DNA of 64,000 bases, from the NCBI RefSeq assembly GCF_002174305.1, contig NZ_MIJB01000028.1, positions 62,001 through 126,000 on the forward strand, written 5' to 3'. Positions within the stretch are counted from its first letter, which is position 1; every line of letters starts with the position of its first letter. This DNA comes from Aeromicrobium sp. PE09-221. Its GTDB lineage: Bacteria > Actinomycetota > Actinomycetes > Propionibacteriales > Nocardioidaceae. Under the pieces are notes generated by a model. That model was not told the DNA's origin. It ran no database searches and saw only the letters and a list, made by a program, of their open reading frames with translations. A program made the translations under genes and the position numbers. Shown here piece after piece: positions 30,163-38,596 of this stretch.

Positions 30163-31085
30163 CCACCCTGCGTCTGGGCACCCGCGGCAGTCACCTGGCC
30201 GTGACCCAGTCCTCGCACATCGCCGATCGGCTGCGCGCCGAGACCGGCGCAGAGGTCGAGCTGGTGACGATCAGCACGCTGGGCGACCGCTCCAGCGCCC
30301 CGCTCAGCGCCTTCGGCGGCCAGGGCGTCTTCGTCGCCGCCGTGCGCGATGCGCTGGCCTCCGGCGAGGTCGATCTCGCGGTGCACTCGCTCAAGGACAT
30401 CCCGACCTACGCCGATCCCCGCCTCACGCTCGCGGCGATCCCGCTGCGGGAGGACCCGCGCGACGCCCTCGTGGCCCGCGACGGGCTGACCCTCGCCGAA
30501 CTCCCGGCCGGATCGCTCGTGGGCACCGGGTCACCGCGCCGGGTGAGCCAGCTCAATGCCCTGGGACTCGGGCTGCAGACCACCGGCCTGCGCGGCAATG
30601 TCGACACCCGTATCGGCAAGGTGACATCGGGGGAGCTCGCCGGCGTGGTGCTCGCCCGGGCCGGGCTCGCACGCCTCGGCCGCACCGACGAGATCACCGA
30701 GTCCCTCGACCCGATCCAGATGCTTCCGGCTCCCGGACAAGGCGCGCTCGCCTGTGAGTGCCGTGCCGACGATGCCGACACCCATCGCCTTCTCAGCGTT
30801 CTCGACGACCCGGGCACCCGGGCCGCCGTCGCCGCTGAGCGCAGCCTCCTCGCCACCTTGGAGGCAGGCTGCAGCGCTCCGGTCGGAGCGCTCGCCGAGA
30901 TCGTCAACGAAGGTGAGGAGCTGTGGCTCCGCGCTGTCGTCGGCGATATCTCGGGATCCCCATCCATCCGCCTGTCCGCCAGCGGGCCTCCCTCCGAGGC
31001 CGTGGCGATCGGCGAACGTCTCGCTGCCGAGATGCTCGCCCAGGGCGCCGACCGACTGGTCCAGGCCAGTACCCCAGCCCCATGA
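30159..31085 (+). CDS. hemC: Porphobilinogen deaminase (hydroxymethylbilane synthase)
   Basis: 308 residues. LRLGTRGSHLAVTQS at the N-terminus, HSLKDIPT, GTGSPRRVSQL, RGNVDTRIGK and the dipyrromethane-cofactor cysteine in LEAGCSAPVGAL identify the enzyme, which links four porphobilinogens. ATG overlaps the hemA stop, and the hemC stop overlaps the ATG at 31082. Confidence 0.95.
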   Translation: MTTLRLGTRGSHLAVTQSSHIADRLRAETGAEVELVTISTLGDRSSAPLSAFGGQGVFVAAVRDALASGEVDLAVHSLKDIPTYADPRLTLAAIPLREDPRDALVARDGLTLAELPAGSLVGTGSPRRVSQLNALGLGLQTTGLRGNVDTRIGKVTSGELAGVVLARAGLARLGRTDEITESLDPIQMLPAPGQGALACECRADDADTHRLLSVLDDPGTRAAVAAERSLLATLEAGCSAPVGALAEIVNEGEELWLRAVVGDISGSPSIRLSASGPPSEAVAIGERLAAEMLAQGADRLVQASTPAP

Positions 31086-32743
31086 CCGCCCGGCAGACCA
31101 CGACTCCACAGTCAAGAAAAGGGAAGACCTTGACCACCACCACCGCCATGGAAGCGCCCGTGACGCCCGTATCGACCACCCCGGCCCTCGGACAGGTCAG
31201 CTTCGTCGGAGCCGGACCGGGTGATGCCAGCCTCCTGACGGTGCGGGCCACCGAGCTGCTCGCGACGGCCGATGTCGTCATCACCGAGACGCCCGAGCAG
31301 GCCCTGCTCGTCACCACCGACGCCGAGATCATCGACGCGGGCCGCGACAACGACGGCAATGAGCTGACCGCCGCGGCGCGCTCGAAGCTCGTCGTCAAGC
31401 ACGCCAAGGCTGGCAAGCACGTCGTCCGGCTGATGGTGGGTGACCCGTTCACCTACGCCACCGGTCCGGAGGAGGCGCTCGCCTGCCACAAGGCCGGAAT
31501 CGGCTTCGAGATCGTGCCGGGGGTCTCCTCGGTCTCGGCCGTTCCCGCCTACGCGGGCGTGCCGCTGACCAGCAAGCAGCACCGCGAGTACACCGTGGTG
31601 AGCGTCGGCGACGCGACCATCGACTGGAGTGAGCACGCCGAGGACGACACCCTGGTGCTGTTGTCGGCCGTGGCGCGGATCGGCGAGGTCGCCAAGGCGC
31701 TCATCGCCGCCGGGCGCCCCGAGACCACACCCGTGGCGATGACCCGCGTCGGCACCACCACCGAGCAGACCACCGTGGTGTCCACGCTCAAGACGATCGC
31801 GGCCGATGCCAAGGCCGCCAAGATGACCTCACCGGCGATCACCGTCGTGGGCGATATCGTCGGCATGCGCGAGGCGCTCTCTTGGTTCGAGACCAAGCCG
31901 CTGTACGGCTGGCGCATCCTGGTCCCGCGCACCAAGGAGCAGTCCGCGGGACTGGCCCAGCGGCTCCGCGGATTCGGCGCGGTCTCCGAGGAGGTCCCGA
32001 CGATCTCGGTCGAGCCGCCGCGCAACCCCCAGCAAATGGACAAGGCCGTGCGCGGCCTCGTCGAGGGGCGTTACGAGTGGATCGCGTTCACCAGCGTCAA
32101 CGCGGTGAAGGCGGTGCGCGAGAAGTTCGACGAGTACGGACTCGATGCCCGCGCCTTCTCCGGACTCAAGATCGCCGCGGTGGGGGAGAAGACCGCCGAG
32201 GCCATCGCGCAGTGGGGCATCCGTGCCGATCTCATCCCGAGTGGCGAGCAGTCGGCGCGGGGCCTGCTCGAGGACTGGCCGCCTTATGACGATCTCCTCG
32301 ATCCGATCAACCGGGTCTTCCTGCCGCGGGCCGATATCGCGACCGAGACCCTGGTCGCCGGTCTCATCGACCTCGGCTGGGAGGTCGATGATGTCACGGC
32401 CTACCGCACCGTCCGGGCGGCCCCGCCGCCGGCACCCACCCGAGAGGCGATCAAGTCGGGCAAGTTCGATGCCGTGATGTTCACGTCGAGCTCGACCGTT
32501 CGCAATCTCGTCGGGATCGCCGGCAAGCCGCATCAGTCGACGATCATCGCCTGTATCGGCCCGGCCACCGCCAAGACGGCCGAGGAGCACGGTCTGCGAG
32601 TCGACGTCCTCGCTGAGAAGCCCTCGGTCGAGGTATTGGCCGATGCCCTCGCCGAGTTCGGTGCCCAGCGACGCGACGCCTTCATCGAGGCCGGTGAGCC
32701 GGTGACCAAGCCGTCGCAGCGCACCAAGCGACGCAAGAGCTGA
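31082..32743 (+). CDS. hemD: Fused uroporphyrinogen-III methyltransferase-like / uroporphyrinogen-III synthase
   Basis: 553 residues. Residues about 37-270 are a SUMT/CobA-type domain ([53 protein letters not shown]); residues about 280-540 are HemD, cyclising hydroxymethylbilane ([27 protein letters not shown]-like; [14 protein letters not shown]). The SUMT half departs from canonical sequences (YATGPEEA instead of FGRGxEE), as in mycobacterial HemD, so methyltransferase activity is uncertain. Start could also be TTG at 31130, which has an AAAAGGGAAG site upstream; ATG 31082 overlaps the hemC stop. Confidence 0.88.
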   Translation: MTARQTTTPQSRKGKTLTTTTAMEAPVTPVSTTPALGQVSFVGAGPGDASLLTVRATELLATADVVITETPEQALLVTTDAEIIDAGRDNDGNELTAAARSKLVVKHAKAGKHVVRLMVGDPFTYATGPEEALACHKAGIGFEIVPGVSSVSAVPAYAGVPLTSKQHREYTVVSVGDATIDWSEHAEDDTLVLLSAVARIGEVAKALIAAGRPETTPVAMTRVGTTTEQTTVVSTLKTIAADAKAAKMTSPAITVVGDIVGMREALSWFETKPLYGWRILVPRTKEQSAGLAQRLRGFGAVSEEVPTISVEPPRNPQQMDKAVRGLVEGRYEWIAFTSVNAVKAVREKFDEYGLDARAFSGLKIAAVGEKTAEAIAQWGIRADLIPSGEQSARGLLEDWPPYDDLLDPINRVFLPRADIATETLVAGLIDLGWEVDDVTAYRTVRAAPPPAPTREAIKSGKFDAVMFTSSSTVRNLVGIAGKPHQSTIIACIGPATAKTAEEHGLRVDVLAEKPSVEVLADALAEFGAQRRDAFIEAGEPVTKPSQRTKRRKS

Positions 32744-33717
32744 TGTTCCCCACGGATCGACCGCGCCGGCTGCGCAGCTCGGCGGCGGTGCGGGCGCTCG
32801 TGCGCGAGACCCGGGTCGACGCATCGCAGCTGGTGCTGCCGATGTTCGTCGCCGAAGGGCTCGACGCGCCGCGCCCCATCGCCAGCATGCCCGGCGTCGT
32901 GCAGCACACGCGCGACTCCGCCAAGGCCGCCTATGCGGAGGCCGCGGAGCTCGGCCTCGGCGGTGTCATGCTGTTCGGGGTCCCCGAGCACAAGGACGCC
33001 GTCGGCTCGGGTGCGGTCGATCCGGGAGGGATCCTCAACCTCGCCATCGCCGATGCGCGTGCGGAGGTCGGCGATGCGACTCTCGTGATGGCCGATCTGT
33101 GCCTGGACGAGTTCACCGACCACGGCCACTGCGGTGTGCTGGACGCGCGGGGGCGCGTCGACAATGACGCCACGCTCGAGATCTACGCACGGATGGGTGT
33201 CGTGCAGGCTGAGGCGGGCGCGCACGTCGTGGGTCCCAGCGGAATGATGGACGGACAGGTCGCGGCGATCCGCGAGGCGCTCGATACTGCCGGACAGGTG
33301 GACACCGTCATCCTCGCCTACGCGGCGAAGTACGCCTCGGCCTTCTATGGGCCGTTCCGCGAAGCGGTCGACTCCTCGCTACAGGGCGATCGACGCACCT
33401 ATCAGCAGGATCCGGCCAATGCCCGTGAGGCGGTGCGTGAAGCGCTGCTCGATCTCGCCGAGGGTGCCGACATCGTCATGGTCAAGCCCGCGCTGTCCTA
33501 TCTCGACCTGATCGCCGACGTGCGTCGCGAGGCCGATGTGCCGGTCGCGGCCTACAACGTCTCGGGCGAGTACTCGATGGTCGAGGCGGCCGCCGCCCAA
33601 GGCTGGATCGACCGGGAGCGCGCCATCGACGAGTCGGTGCTCTCGATCCGGCGTGCCGGGGCGGACATCGTCCTCACCTACTGGGCCGCCGAGATCGCCC
33701 GCCGCCTGCGCGGCTGA
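32743..33717 (+). CDS. hemB: Delta-aminolevulinic acid dehydratase (porphobilinogen synthase)
   Basis: 324 residues, TIM-barrel enzyme joining two ALA molecules. Visible: [10 protein letters not shown], the metal/active-site stretch [23 protein letters not shown]-type loop ([12 protein letters not shown]) and Schiff-base lysines in [15 protein letters not shown] and [10 protein letters not shown]. The usual cysteine-rich zinc site is reduced ([14 protein letters not shown]), suggesting the mixed metal type. TGATG overlap with hemD; last gene of the operon. Confidence 0.94.
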   Translation: MFPTDRPRRLRSSAAVRALVRETRVDASQLVLPMFVAEGLDAPRPIASMPGVVQHTRDSAKAAYAEAAELGLGGVMLFGVPEHKDAVGSGAVDPGGILNLAIADARAEVGDATLVMADLCLDEFTDHGHCGVLDARGRVDNDATLEIYARMGVVQAEAGAHVVGPSGMMDGQVAAIREALDTAGQVDTVILAYAAKYASAFYGPFREAVDSSLQGDRRTYQQDPANAREAVREALLDLAEGADIVMVKPALSYLDLIADVRREADVPVAAYNVSGEYSMVEAAAAQGWIDRERAIDESVLSIRRAGADIVLTYWAAEIARRLRG

Positions 33718-33761
33718 GCGAGTCGCGCACGCGACGGCGAGATCGACCTAGGGCCAGCGGA

Positions 33762-35048
33762 TCAGTAGGGTTCGTAACCGCGGCTGGTCATGCACTGCTG
33801 GTAGCGCCCCTCGTTGCCCCGAGGATCGGTCAGGCGCACGCTTCTGGCACGGCAGTCGGTCGAATTGAGTACCCAGTCGACACCCCCGGCGAGCTTGGAG
33901 ATCAGCCGGGTGACGGGCTTGACGACATCCTTGACCACCGGAACGCCGTCGACCGTGTTGTCGATGCCATTCGTGATCGGATCGGTGACATCGGTGACGG
34001 GGCCACGTGGCCCCGCGCCGCCACCGCCGCCTCCACCGGGGGCCGGAGTGGTCTCGGGCAGGGTCTCGAACCGCGGTGGTTCGCCACCGCTGCCTCCTCC
34101 GGTGCCACCGCCACCGGCGCCACCACCGCCGCCGGACTGTCGCTGCTCCTGTTCGACGCGCTTCTGCTCCTCGGCCTGGCGGGCCCGCTCGGTCGCCTGC
34201 TGGCGCTCGGCCGGGGTCATCGTCTGGTCGCGTTCGAAGCTGGTCAGGACCGAGGACTTGGAGCTGCCCGTGGGCACGGTGGAGAAATTGCCCTTGCTGT
34301 ACGCATCGGAGATCTTGAGGACGAGGTCGACGTACTCATCGGAGTTGTTGTACCGCTTGACGGCCGCCTTGAGGTCGTCGCGGGCGGAGAGGTCGCCGTC
34401 CCCTGCGCAGAGGTAGATCGCCGAAGCGGTCGCCGCGTCGTGGATGTTCTGCGGGTTCTTCGCGCCGTCCTGGTCGGCATCGATGCCGACCGCGTCCCAG
34501 GTGGTGGGGATGAACTGCATCGGTCCGACCGCGCGGTCGAACTCGGTGTCCTTGTCGAGCTTGCCGCCATCGGTGTCGCGGATCAGCGCCGTGCCGTTCT
34601 TGCCGTTGAGCGCGATGCCGTAGATGCCCGGCTGCGCATGGCCCTCGGAGTCGAGATCGTTGCCGTTAACACGGCCGTGGTCGGACTCGACCCGGCCGAT
34701 CGCGGCGACGAGGTGCCACGGGAGATTGCAAGAGGCGTCCGCCTGCTCGAGCAGGCCGGCGGCGCGCCGGTAGGCGTTCGCGGCCACCTGCGGGATGCCA
34801 TCGGAGGCGAGGGATTCCAAGGTGCCCTCCGCGCCGGCCTTGGGGTCGATACCGGCGGGAGCCTTCTCGACACTGGCCGGCGACTCGAACGGGGTGTCGG
34901 GCACCTCCGGGATCGCGCCGTACTCACTGTCGGCGGTCGCCAGGCCGGGGCCGGTGACCGCGACCGCCGTCGCTCCGACCAGCAGACCAGCGGGAACGAC
35001 GGCTGCGATGCGCTGCCAGCGCGGCAGCGTGCGCCATGAACTACTCAC
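33762..35048 (-). CDS. Secreted lytic transglycosylase with Gly-rich linker
   Basis: 428 residues. Hydrophobic signal/anchor at 14-37; SLT catalytic domain about 85-250 with the catalytic glutamate in AIGRVESDHGR (about residue 121) and the fold marks GPMQFIPTTWDAVGID and NIHDAATASAIYLC; a charged helix (ERQQATERARQAEEQKRVEQEQ region), then a Gly-rich linker, and a C-terminal tail with two cysteines. Cleaves peptidoglycan glycan strands outside the membrane. GTG start at 35048 has GGGAG upstream. Convergent with hemB, divergent from hemL. Confidence 0.85.
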   Translation of the reverse strand: MSSSWRTLPRWQRIAAVVPAGLLVGATAVAVTGPGLATADSEYGAIPEVPDTPFESPASVEKAPAGIDPKAGAEGTLESLASDGIPQVAANAYRRAAGLLEQADASCNLPWHLVAAIGRVESDHGRVNGNDLDSEGHAQPGIYGIALNGKNGTALIRDTDGGKLDKDTEFDRAVGPMQFIPTTWDAVGIDADQDGAKNPQNIHDAATASAIYLCAGDGDLSARDDLKAAVKRYNNSDEYVDLVLKISDAYSKGNFSTVPTGSSKSSVLTSFERDQTMTPAERQQATERARQAEEQKRVEQEQRQSGGGGGAGGGGTGGGSGGEPPRFETLPETTPAPGGGGGGGAGPRGPVTDVTDPITNGIDNTVDGVPVVKDVVKPVTRLISKLAGGVDWVLNSTDCRARSVRLTDPRGNEGRYQQCMTSRGYEPY

Positions 35049-35070
35049 CAGGACTCCCTCCCCGGATGTA

Positions 35071-35084
35071 TGAGACCCGTCTCA
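35071..35084. promoter_or_regulatory. TGAGAC-CC-GTCTCA dyad upstream of transglycosylase gene
   Basis: Perfect 6-bp inverted repeat with a 2-base centre, 22 bases upstream of the GTG at 35048. Candidate operator; regulator unknown. Confidence 0.4.
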
Positions 35085-35190
35085 CACGGTAACCCGAAGT
35101 TGCGTGACACTCCACTCAACGAGAAGAGGGACGCCAGGTTACGGCTCGGTGTGGCTCGCGTCACGGGTGCCCGGCCCCGGGATTCCGCGC

Positions 35191-35208
35191 TTGTGCCAAT
35201 TGGCACAA
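35191..35208. promoter_or_regulatory. Perfect 18-bp palindrome at hemL, Rex-like
   Basis: TTGTGCCAATTGGCACAA. Outer half-sites TTGTG/CACAA and overall 18-bp length equal the Rex operator; the inner bases GCC/GGC replace AA/TT. It overlaps the proposed -10 CACAAT (35204-35209), six bases before the hemL GTG. Confidence 0.55.
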
Positions 35209-35215
35209 TGGCAGC

Positions 35216-36532
35216 GTGGCCACCGACCGTTCCGCCGAACTGTTCCAGCGCGCCCGGCGTGTCTCCCCGGGTGGCGTGAACTCGCCGGTCCGCGCCTTCA
35301 AGGCCGTCGGCGGCACCCCCCGATTCATGACCTCCGGCGAGGGTGCCTGGCTGACCGATGCCGACGGCAACCGTTATGTCGACTTCGTCGGCTCGTGGGG
35401 GCCGATGCTGCTGGGCCACGCGCATCCTCAGGTCGTCTCGGCGGTACAGGAGGCTGTCGCGCGGGGCACCTCGTTCGGCACACCCGCTGAGCCCGAGGTC
35501 GCCCTCGCCGAGGAGATCGTCGAGCGGACCAGCGTCGAGTCCGTCCGCCTCGTGACCTCGGGCACCGAGGCCACCATGTCGGCGCTCCGTCTCGCCCGCG
35601 GCGTCACCGGACGAGACCGCGTCGTCAAGTTCGCCGGCTGCTATCACGGACACGTCGACTCGCTGCTGGCCGAGGCCGGGTCGGGAGTCGTCACGCTCGG
35701 CATCCCCGGAACCCCCGGCGTTCCGGCACATGTCACCGCCGACACCATCGTGCTGCCGTACAACGATGTCGACGCCGTCGAGGCGGCCTTCGCCGAGTTC
35801 GGCGGGGAGATCGCCTGCGTCATCACCGAGGCCGCACCCGGAAACATGGGCCTCGTGCCGCCGGCGCCCGGCTTCAATGCGGCGCTCGCCCGCATCGCTT
35901 CCGAGCACGGCGCCCTGTTCATCAGCGACGAGGTCATGACGGGCTTCCGGGCCGCGCGCTCCGGTCACTGGGAGCTCGACGGCCAGCGCGAGGGATGGGC
36001 ACCCGATCTCGTCACCTTCGGCAAGGTCATGGGCGGTGGCTTCCCGTCCGCGGCCTTCGGCGGTCGTCGCGACCTGATGGAGCATCTCGCGCCCGCCGGC
36101 CCGGTCTACCAGGCCGGCACGCTGGCCGGCAATCCGGTTGCCACCACCGCGGGACTGACGACGCTGAGGCTCGCCACGCCCGACTTGTACACCGATCTCC
36201 TGGCCACGTCGTTGCGCGTCCGTGATCTCGTCGGGGAGGCCCTCCTCGGTGCCGGGGTGCCGCACGTCATCCAGGCGGCGGGAACCATGTTCAGCGTGAT
36301 GTGGGGCGTCACCGACCCGGTGACCGACTTCGCCGGTGCTCAGCGCCAGGACACCGCGGCCTTCGCCGCCTTCTTCTCCAGCATGCTCGAACAGGGCGTC
36401 TACCTGCCGCCCAGCGCCTTCGAGACCTGGTTCGTCTCAGCGGCTCACGACGATGCCGCCCTGACTACACTGTCCGAGGCGTTGCCGGCGGCTGCCCACG
36501 CCGCGGCCCGCGCGCTCGACGACCGCCCGTGA
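35216..36532 (+). CDS. hemL: Glutamate-1-semialdehyde 2,1-aminomutase
   Basis: 438 residues, PLP/PMP enzyme making 5-aminolevulinate, the step after HemA. Features: [56 protein letters not shown], and the PLP lysine in [14 protein letters not shown] start at 35216 is right behind the palindrome with no ribosome site, so a leaderless transcript is likely. Separated from the main haem operon by the transglycosylase gene. Confidence 0.94.
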   Translation: MATDRSAELFQRARRVSPGGVNSPVRAFKAVGGTPRFMTSGEGAWLTDADGNRYVDFVGSWGPMLLGHAHPQVVSAVQEAVARGTSFGTPAEPEVALAEEIVERTSVESVRLVTSGTEATMSALRLARGVTGRDRVVKFAGCYHGHVDSLLAEAGSGVVTLGIPGTPGVPAHVTADTIVLPYNDVDAVEAAFAEFGGEIACVITEAAPGNMGLVPPAPGFNAALARIASEHGALFISDEVMTGFRAARSGHWELDGQREGWAPDLVTFGKVMGGGFPSAAFGGRRDLMEHLAPAGPVYQAGTLAGNPVATTAGLTTLRLATPDLYTDLLATSLRVRDLVGEALLGAGVPHVIQAAGTMFSVMWGVTDPVTDFAGAQRQDTAAFAAFFSSMLEQGVYLPPSAFETWFVSAAHDDAALTTLSEALPAAAHAAARALDDRP

Positions 36533-36557
36533 CCGCGAAACGAGGACGACCCCGATC

Positions 36558-37208
36558 ATGACCACGAGGACCACCGTTCACCTGATGCGCCACGGCGAGG
36601 TGCACAATCCCGCCGGTGTCCTGTACGGCCGGCTCGCCGGCTACAACCTCTCCGAGCTCGGCCACGAGATGGCCGCGACGGTCGCCGAGTCGCTGAAGGA
36701 GCGTGACATCACCTATCTGGTCGCCTCCCCGCTCGAGCGGGCACAGCAGACCGTCCAGCCGATCGCGGAGATCCTGGACCTGCCGATCCACGACGACGAG
36801 CGCGTCATCGAGGCCTCCAACAAGTTCGAGGGCAAGACCTTCGGTGTGGGAGCCGGTGCGCTGAAGCGTCCCGGCAACTGGCTGCTCGTATGGAACCCGT
36901 TCCGGCCCTCCTGGGGCGAGCCCTACAAGCAGATCGCCAAGCGCATGGAGCTGGCCATCGATGATGCCCGCGACGCCGCCCGCGGACACGAGGCCGTCAT
37001 CGTCGCGCACCAGCTGCCGATCTGGATCGCCCGCCGCGCCTACGAGCGGGCACGCTTCGCGCACGATCCGCGCAAGCGCCAGTGCTCGCTCGCGAGCCTG
37101 ACCTCGCTGACCTTCGAGGACGACCGCTTCGTATCGCTGCACTACAGCGAGCCCGCCGGCCATCTCCTGCCGGACGTGCTCAAGGGCAAGTTCGTGGGCG
37201 GCGCCTGA
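36558..37208 (+). CDS. Histidine phosphatase / phosphoglycerate-mutase-like protein
   Basis: 216 residues. LMRHGEVHNP holds the phospho-accepting histidine; ASPLERAQQT and VAHQLPIWIARR supply the other active-site residues. Family members are phosphatases of varied substrates; this one always heads the cytochrome c maturation genes in mycobacteria (Rv0525), reason unknown. TGATG overlap with the next gene. Confidence 0.85.
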   Translation: MTTRTTVHLMRHGEVHNPAGVLYGRLAGYNLSELGHEMAATVAESLKERDITYLVASPLERAQQTVQPIAEILDLPIHDDERVIEASNKFEGKTFGVGAGALKRPGNWLLVWNPFRPSWGEPYKQIAKRMELAIDDARDAARGHEAVIVAHQLPIWIARRAYERARFAHDPRKRQCSLASLTSLTFEDDRFVSLHYSEPAGHLLPDVLKGKFVGGA

Positions 37209-37777
37209 TGCATCGCCGCGCCCTAGCCGGTCTCTGGGCTGCCGTGCTGCTCTTCCTCACCGCGTGCAGCGGCGTCGAGGAGGGCGGCGAAGGCGGCTAC
37301 ATCAGTGGTGACGGCACCGTCACCACCATCGACCCCGGCGACCGTCAGCCGGCACCCGCATTGAGCGGCCTCGATCTCGAGGGTGAGGAGCTCTCCACCG
37401 AGGACTTCGCCGGGCAGACCATCGTCGTCAACCTCTGGGGCTCCTGGTGTCCTCCGTGCCGCAAGGAGATGCCGATCCTCAAGGAGGTCTCCGAGAGCTA
37501 TGAGGACTCCAGCGTGCAGTTCCTCGGCCTGCTGACCCAGGACAAGCCCGCCTCGGCGCGCGCCTTCAACGACAAGATCGGCATCACCTATCCGAGCATC
37601 GTCGACGACGGTGGTGAGAACCAGCTCGCCTTCGCCGACTCGCTGCCCTCGCAGGCGATCCCGACCACCTGGATCATCGACTCCGAGGGGCGGGTCGCGG
37701 TACGCATCCTCGATCCCGAGCTCGGCGCGGGCACGCTGACCGATCTCATCGAGTACGTACGGAAGAGCACGCAGTGA
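37208..37777 (+). CDS. resA: Thiol-disulfide oxidoreductase lipoprotein (ResA/TlpA-like)
   Basis: 189 residues. Signal peptide with lipobox FLTAC; thioredoxin fold with the redox motif WCPPC in NLWGSWCPPCRKEMP and the cis-proline in AIPTTW. In System II it reduces apocytochrome c cysteines outside the membrane, fed with electrons by CcdA, the next gene. GTGA overlap with ccdA. Confidence 0.9.
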   Translation: MHRRALAGLWAAVLLFLTACSGVEEGGEGGYISGDGTVTTIDPGDRQPAPALSGLDLEGEELSTEDFAGQTIVVNLWGSWCPPCRKEMPILKEVSESYEDSSVQFLGLLTQDKPASARAFNDKIGITYPSIVDDGGENQLAFADSLPSQAIPTTWIIDSEGRVAVRILDPELGAGTLTDLIEYVRKSTQ

Positions 37778-38520
37778 CCGACTGGTTCGGTGATGCCGTG
37801 CTCTCCGGATCGCTGATCGTGGCGATCCCCGTGGCAGCCCTCGCCGGACTGGTCTCCTTCTTCTCGCCGTGCGTCCTTCCCCTGTTGCCGGGTTATCTCT
37901 CCTATGTCTCAGGCGTGGGGGTGCAGGACCTGCGCACCAGCAAGCGCTGGCGCCTTGCCCTCGGGTCGGCCCTCTTCGTGCTCGGCTTCACGGCCGTGTT
38001 CGTCGCTGGGGGCGCGCTGTTCGGTGCGGCCGGTCAACGGCTGCGACCCTATGGCGACACGCTGACGATCGTGGCGGGCGCGGTGCTCATCGTGCTCGGC
38101 CTGGTCTTCGTGGGACTCATCCCGGGTCTGCAGCGCCAGTGGCGGATGCGCCAGGCGCCCAAGATCGGGCTGCTGGCCGCACCGCTGCTCGGCGTCGTGT
38201 TCGGCATCGGGTGGACGCCGTGCCTCGGGCCGACCCTCTCGGCTGTGCTCATCCTCGCGGGGAATGAAGGGACGGCGTCCCGCGGGGCGTTGCTGACCCT
38301 CGTCTACGGCCTCGGCCTCGGCCTGCCGTTCATCGTGGCCGCTCTGTTCTTCGCCCGCTTCATGGGAGCGCTCGATGCGGTGAAAAGGCACCAGCGGGCG
38401 GTCTCGATCACCGGAGGAGTGTTGTTGATCGTCACCGGTCTGCTCATGGTCAGCGGTCTGTGGACCGAGTTGGTCTTCCACCTGCAGCAGTGGGCCGCGG
38501 ACTTCGAGGTGGTCGTATGA
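37774..38520 (+). CDS. ccdA: Cytochrome c biogenesis thiol-disulfide transporter CcdA
   Basis: 248 residues, six membrane helices. Paired cysteines lie in FFSPCVLPLLPGYLSYVSG and GIGWTPCLGPTLSAVL, the electron-relay pair that moves reducing power from cytosolic thioredoxin to ResA. Stop (TGA 38518-38520) overlaps the ATG of the inserted 80-bp repeat. Confidence 0.93.
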   Translation: MTDWFGDAVLSGSLIVAIPVAALAGLVSFFSPCVLPLLPGYLSYVSGVGVQDLRTSKRWRLALGSALFVLGFTAVFVAGGALFGAAGQRLRPYGDTLTIVAGAVLIVLGLVFVGLIPGLQRQWRMRQAPKIGLLAAPLLGVVFGIGWTPCLGPTLSAVLILAGNEGTASRGALLTLVYGLGLGLPFIVAALFFARFMGALDAVKRHQRAVSITGGVLLIVTGLLMVSGLWTELVFHLQQWAADFEVVV

Positions 38521-38596
38521 GCGAGCGTAGCGAGCGAACGAAGGGGTATCTCATGCCGGGACCTGCCTATCGTCGTTCTTTGTGGCAGGTGGCGGC
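38517..38596 (+). repeat. 80-bp MIRU-like coupling repeat between ccdA and resB
   Basis: Starts with the ATGA that overlaps the ccdA stop and encodes a 27-residue ORF (MSERSERT..G.L.P....YR..L..V.A) whose TGA overlaps the ATG at 38597 that starts resB. The first 30 bases of the unit recur exactly at 38597-38626, so the N-terminus of ResB derives from the repeat. Same length, no gaps, and roughly three-quarters identity to the copies at 56797. Confidence 0.85.

Noticed and set aside
34007-34140. GC-rich repetitive stretch in the transglycosylase gene
   Set aside because: Low-complexity codons for the glycine-rich linker, not a mobile or structural repeat.
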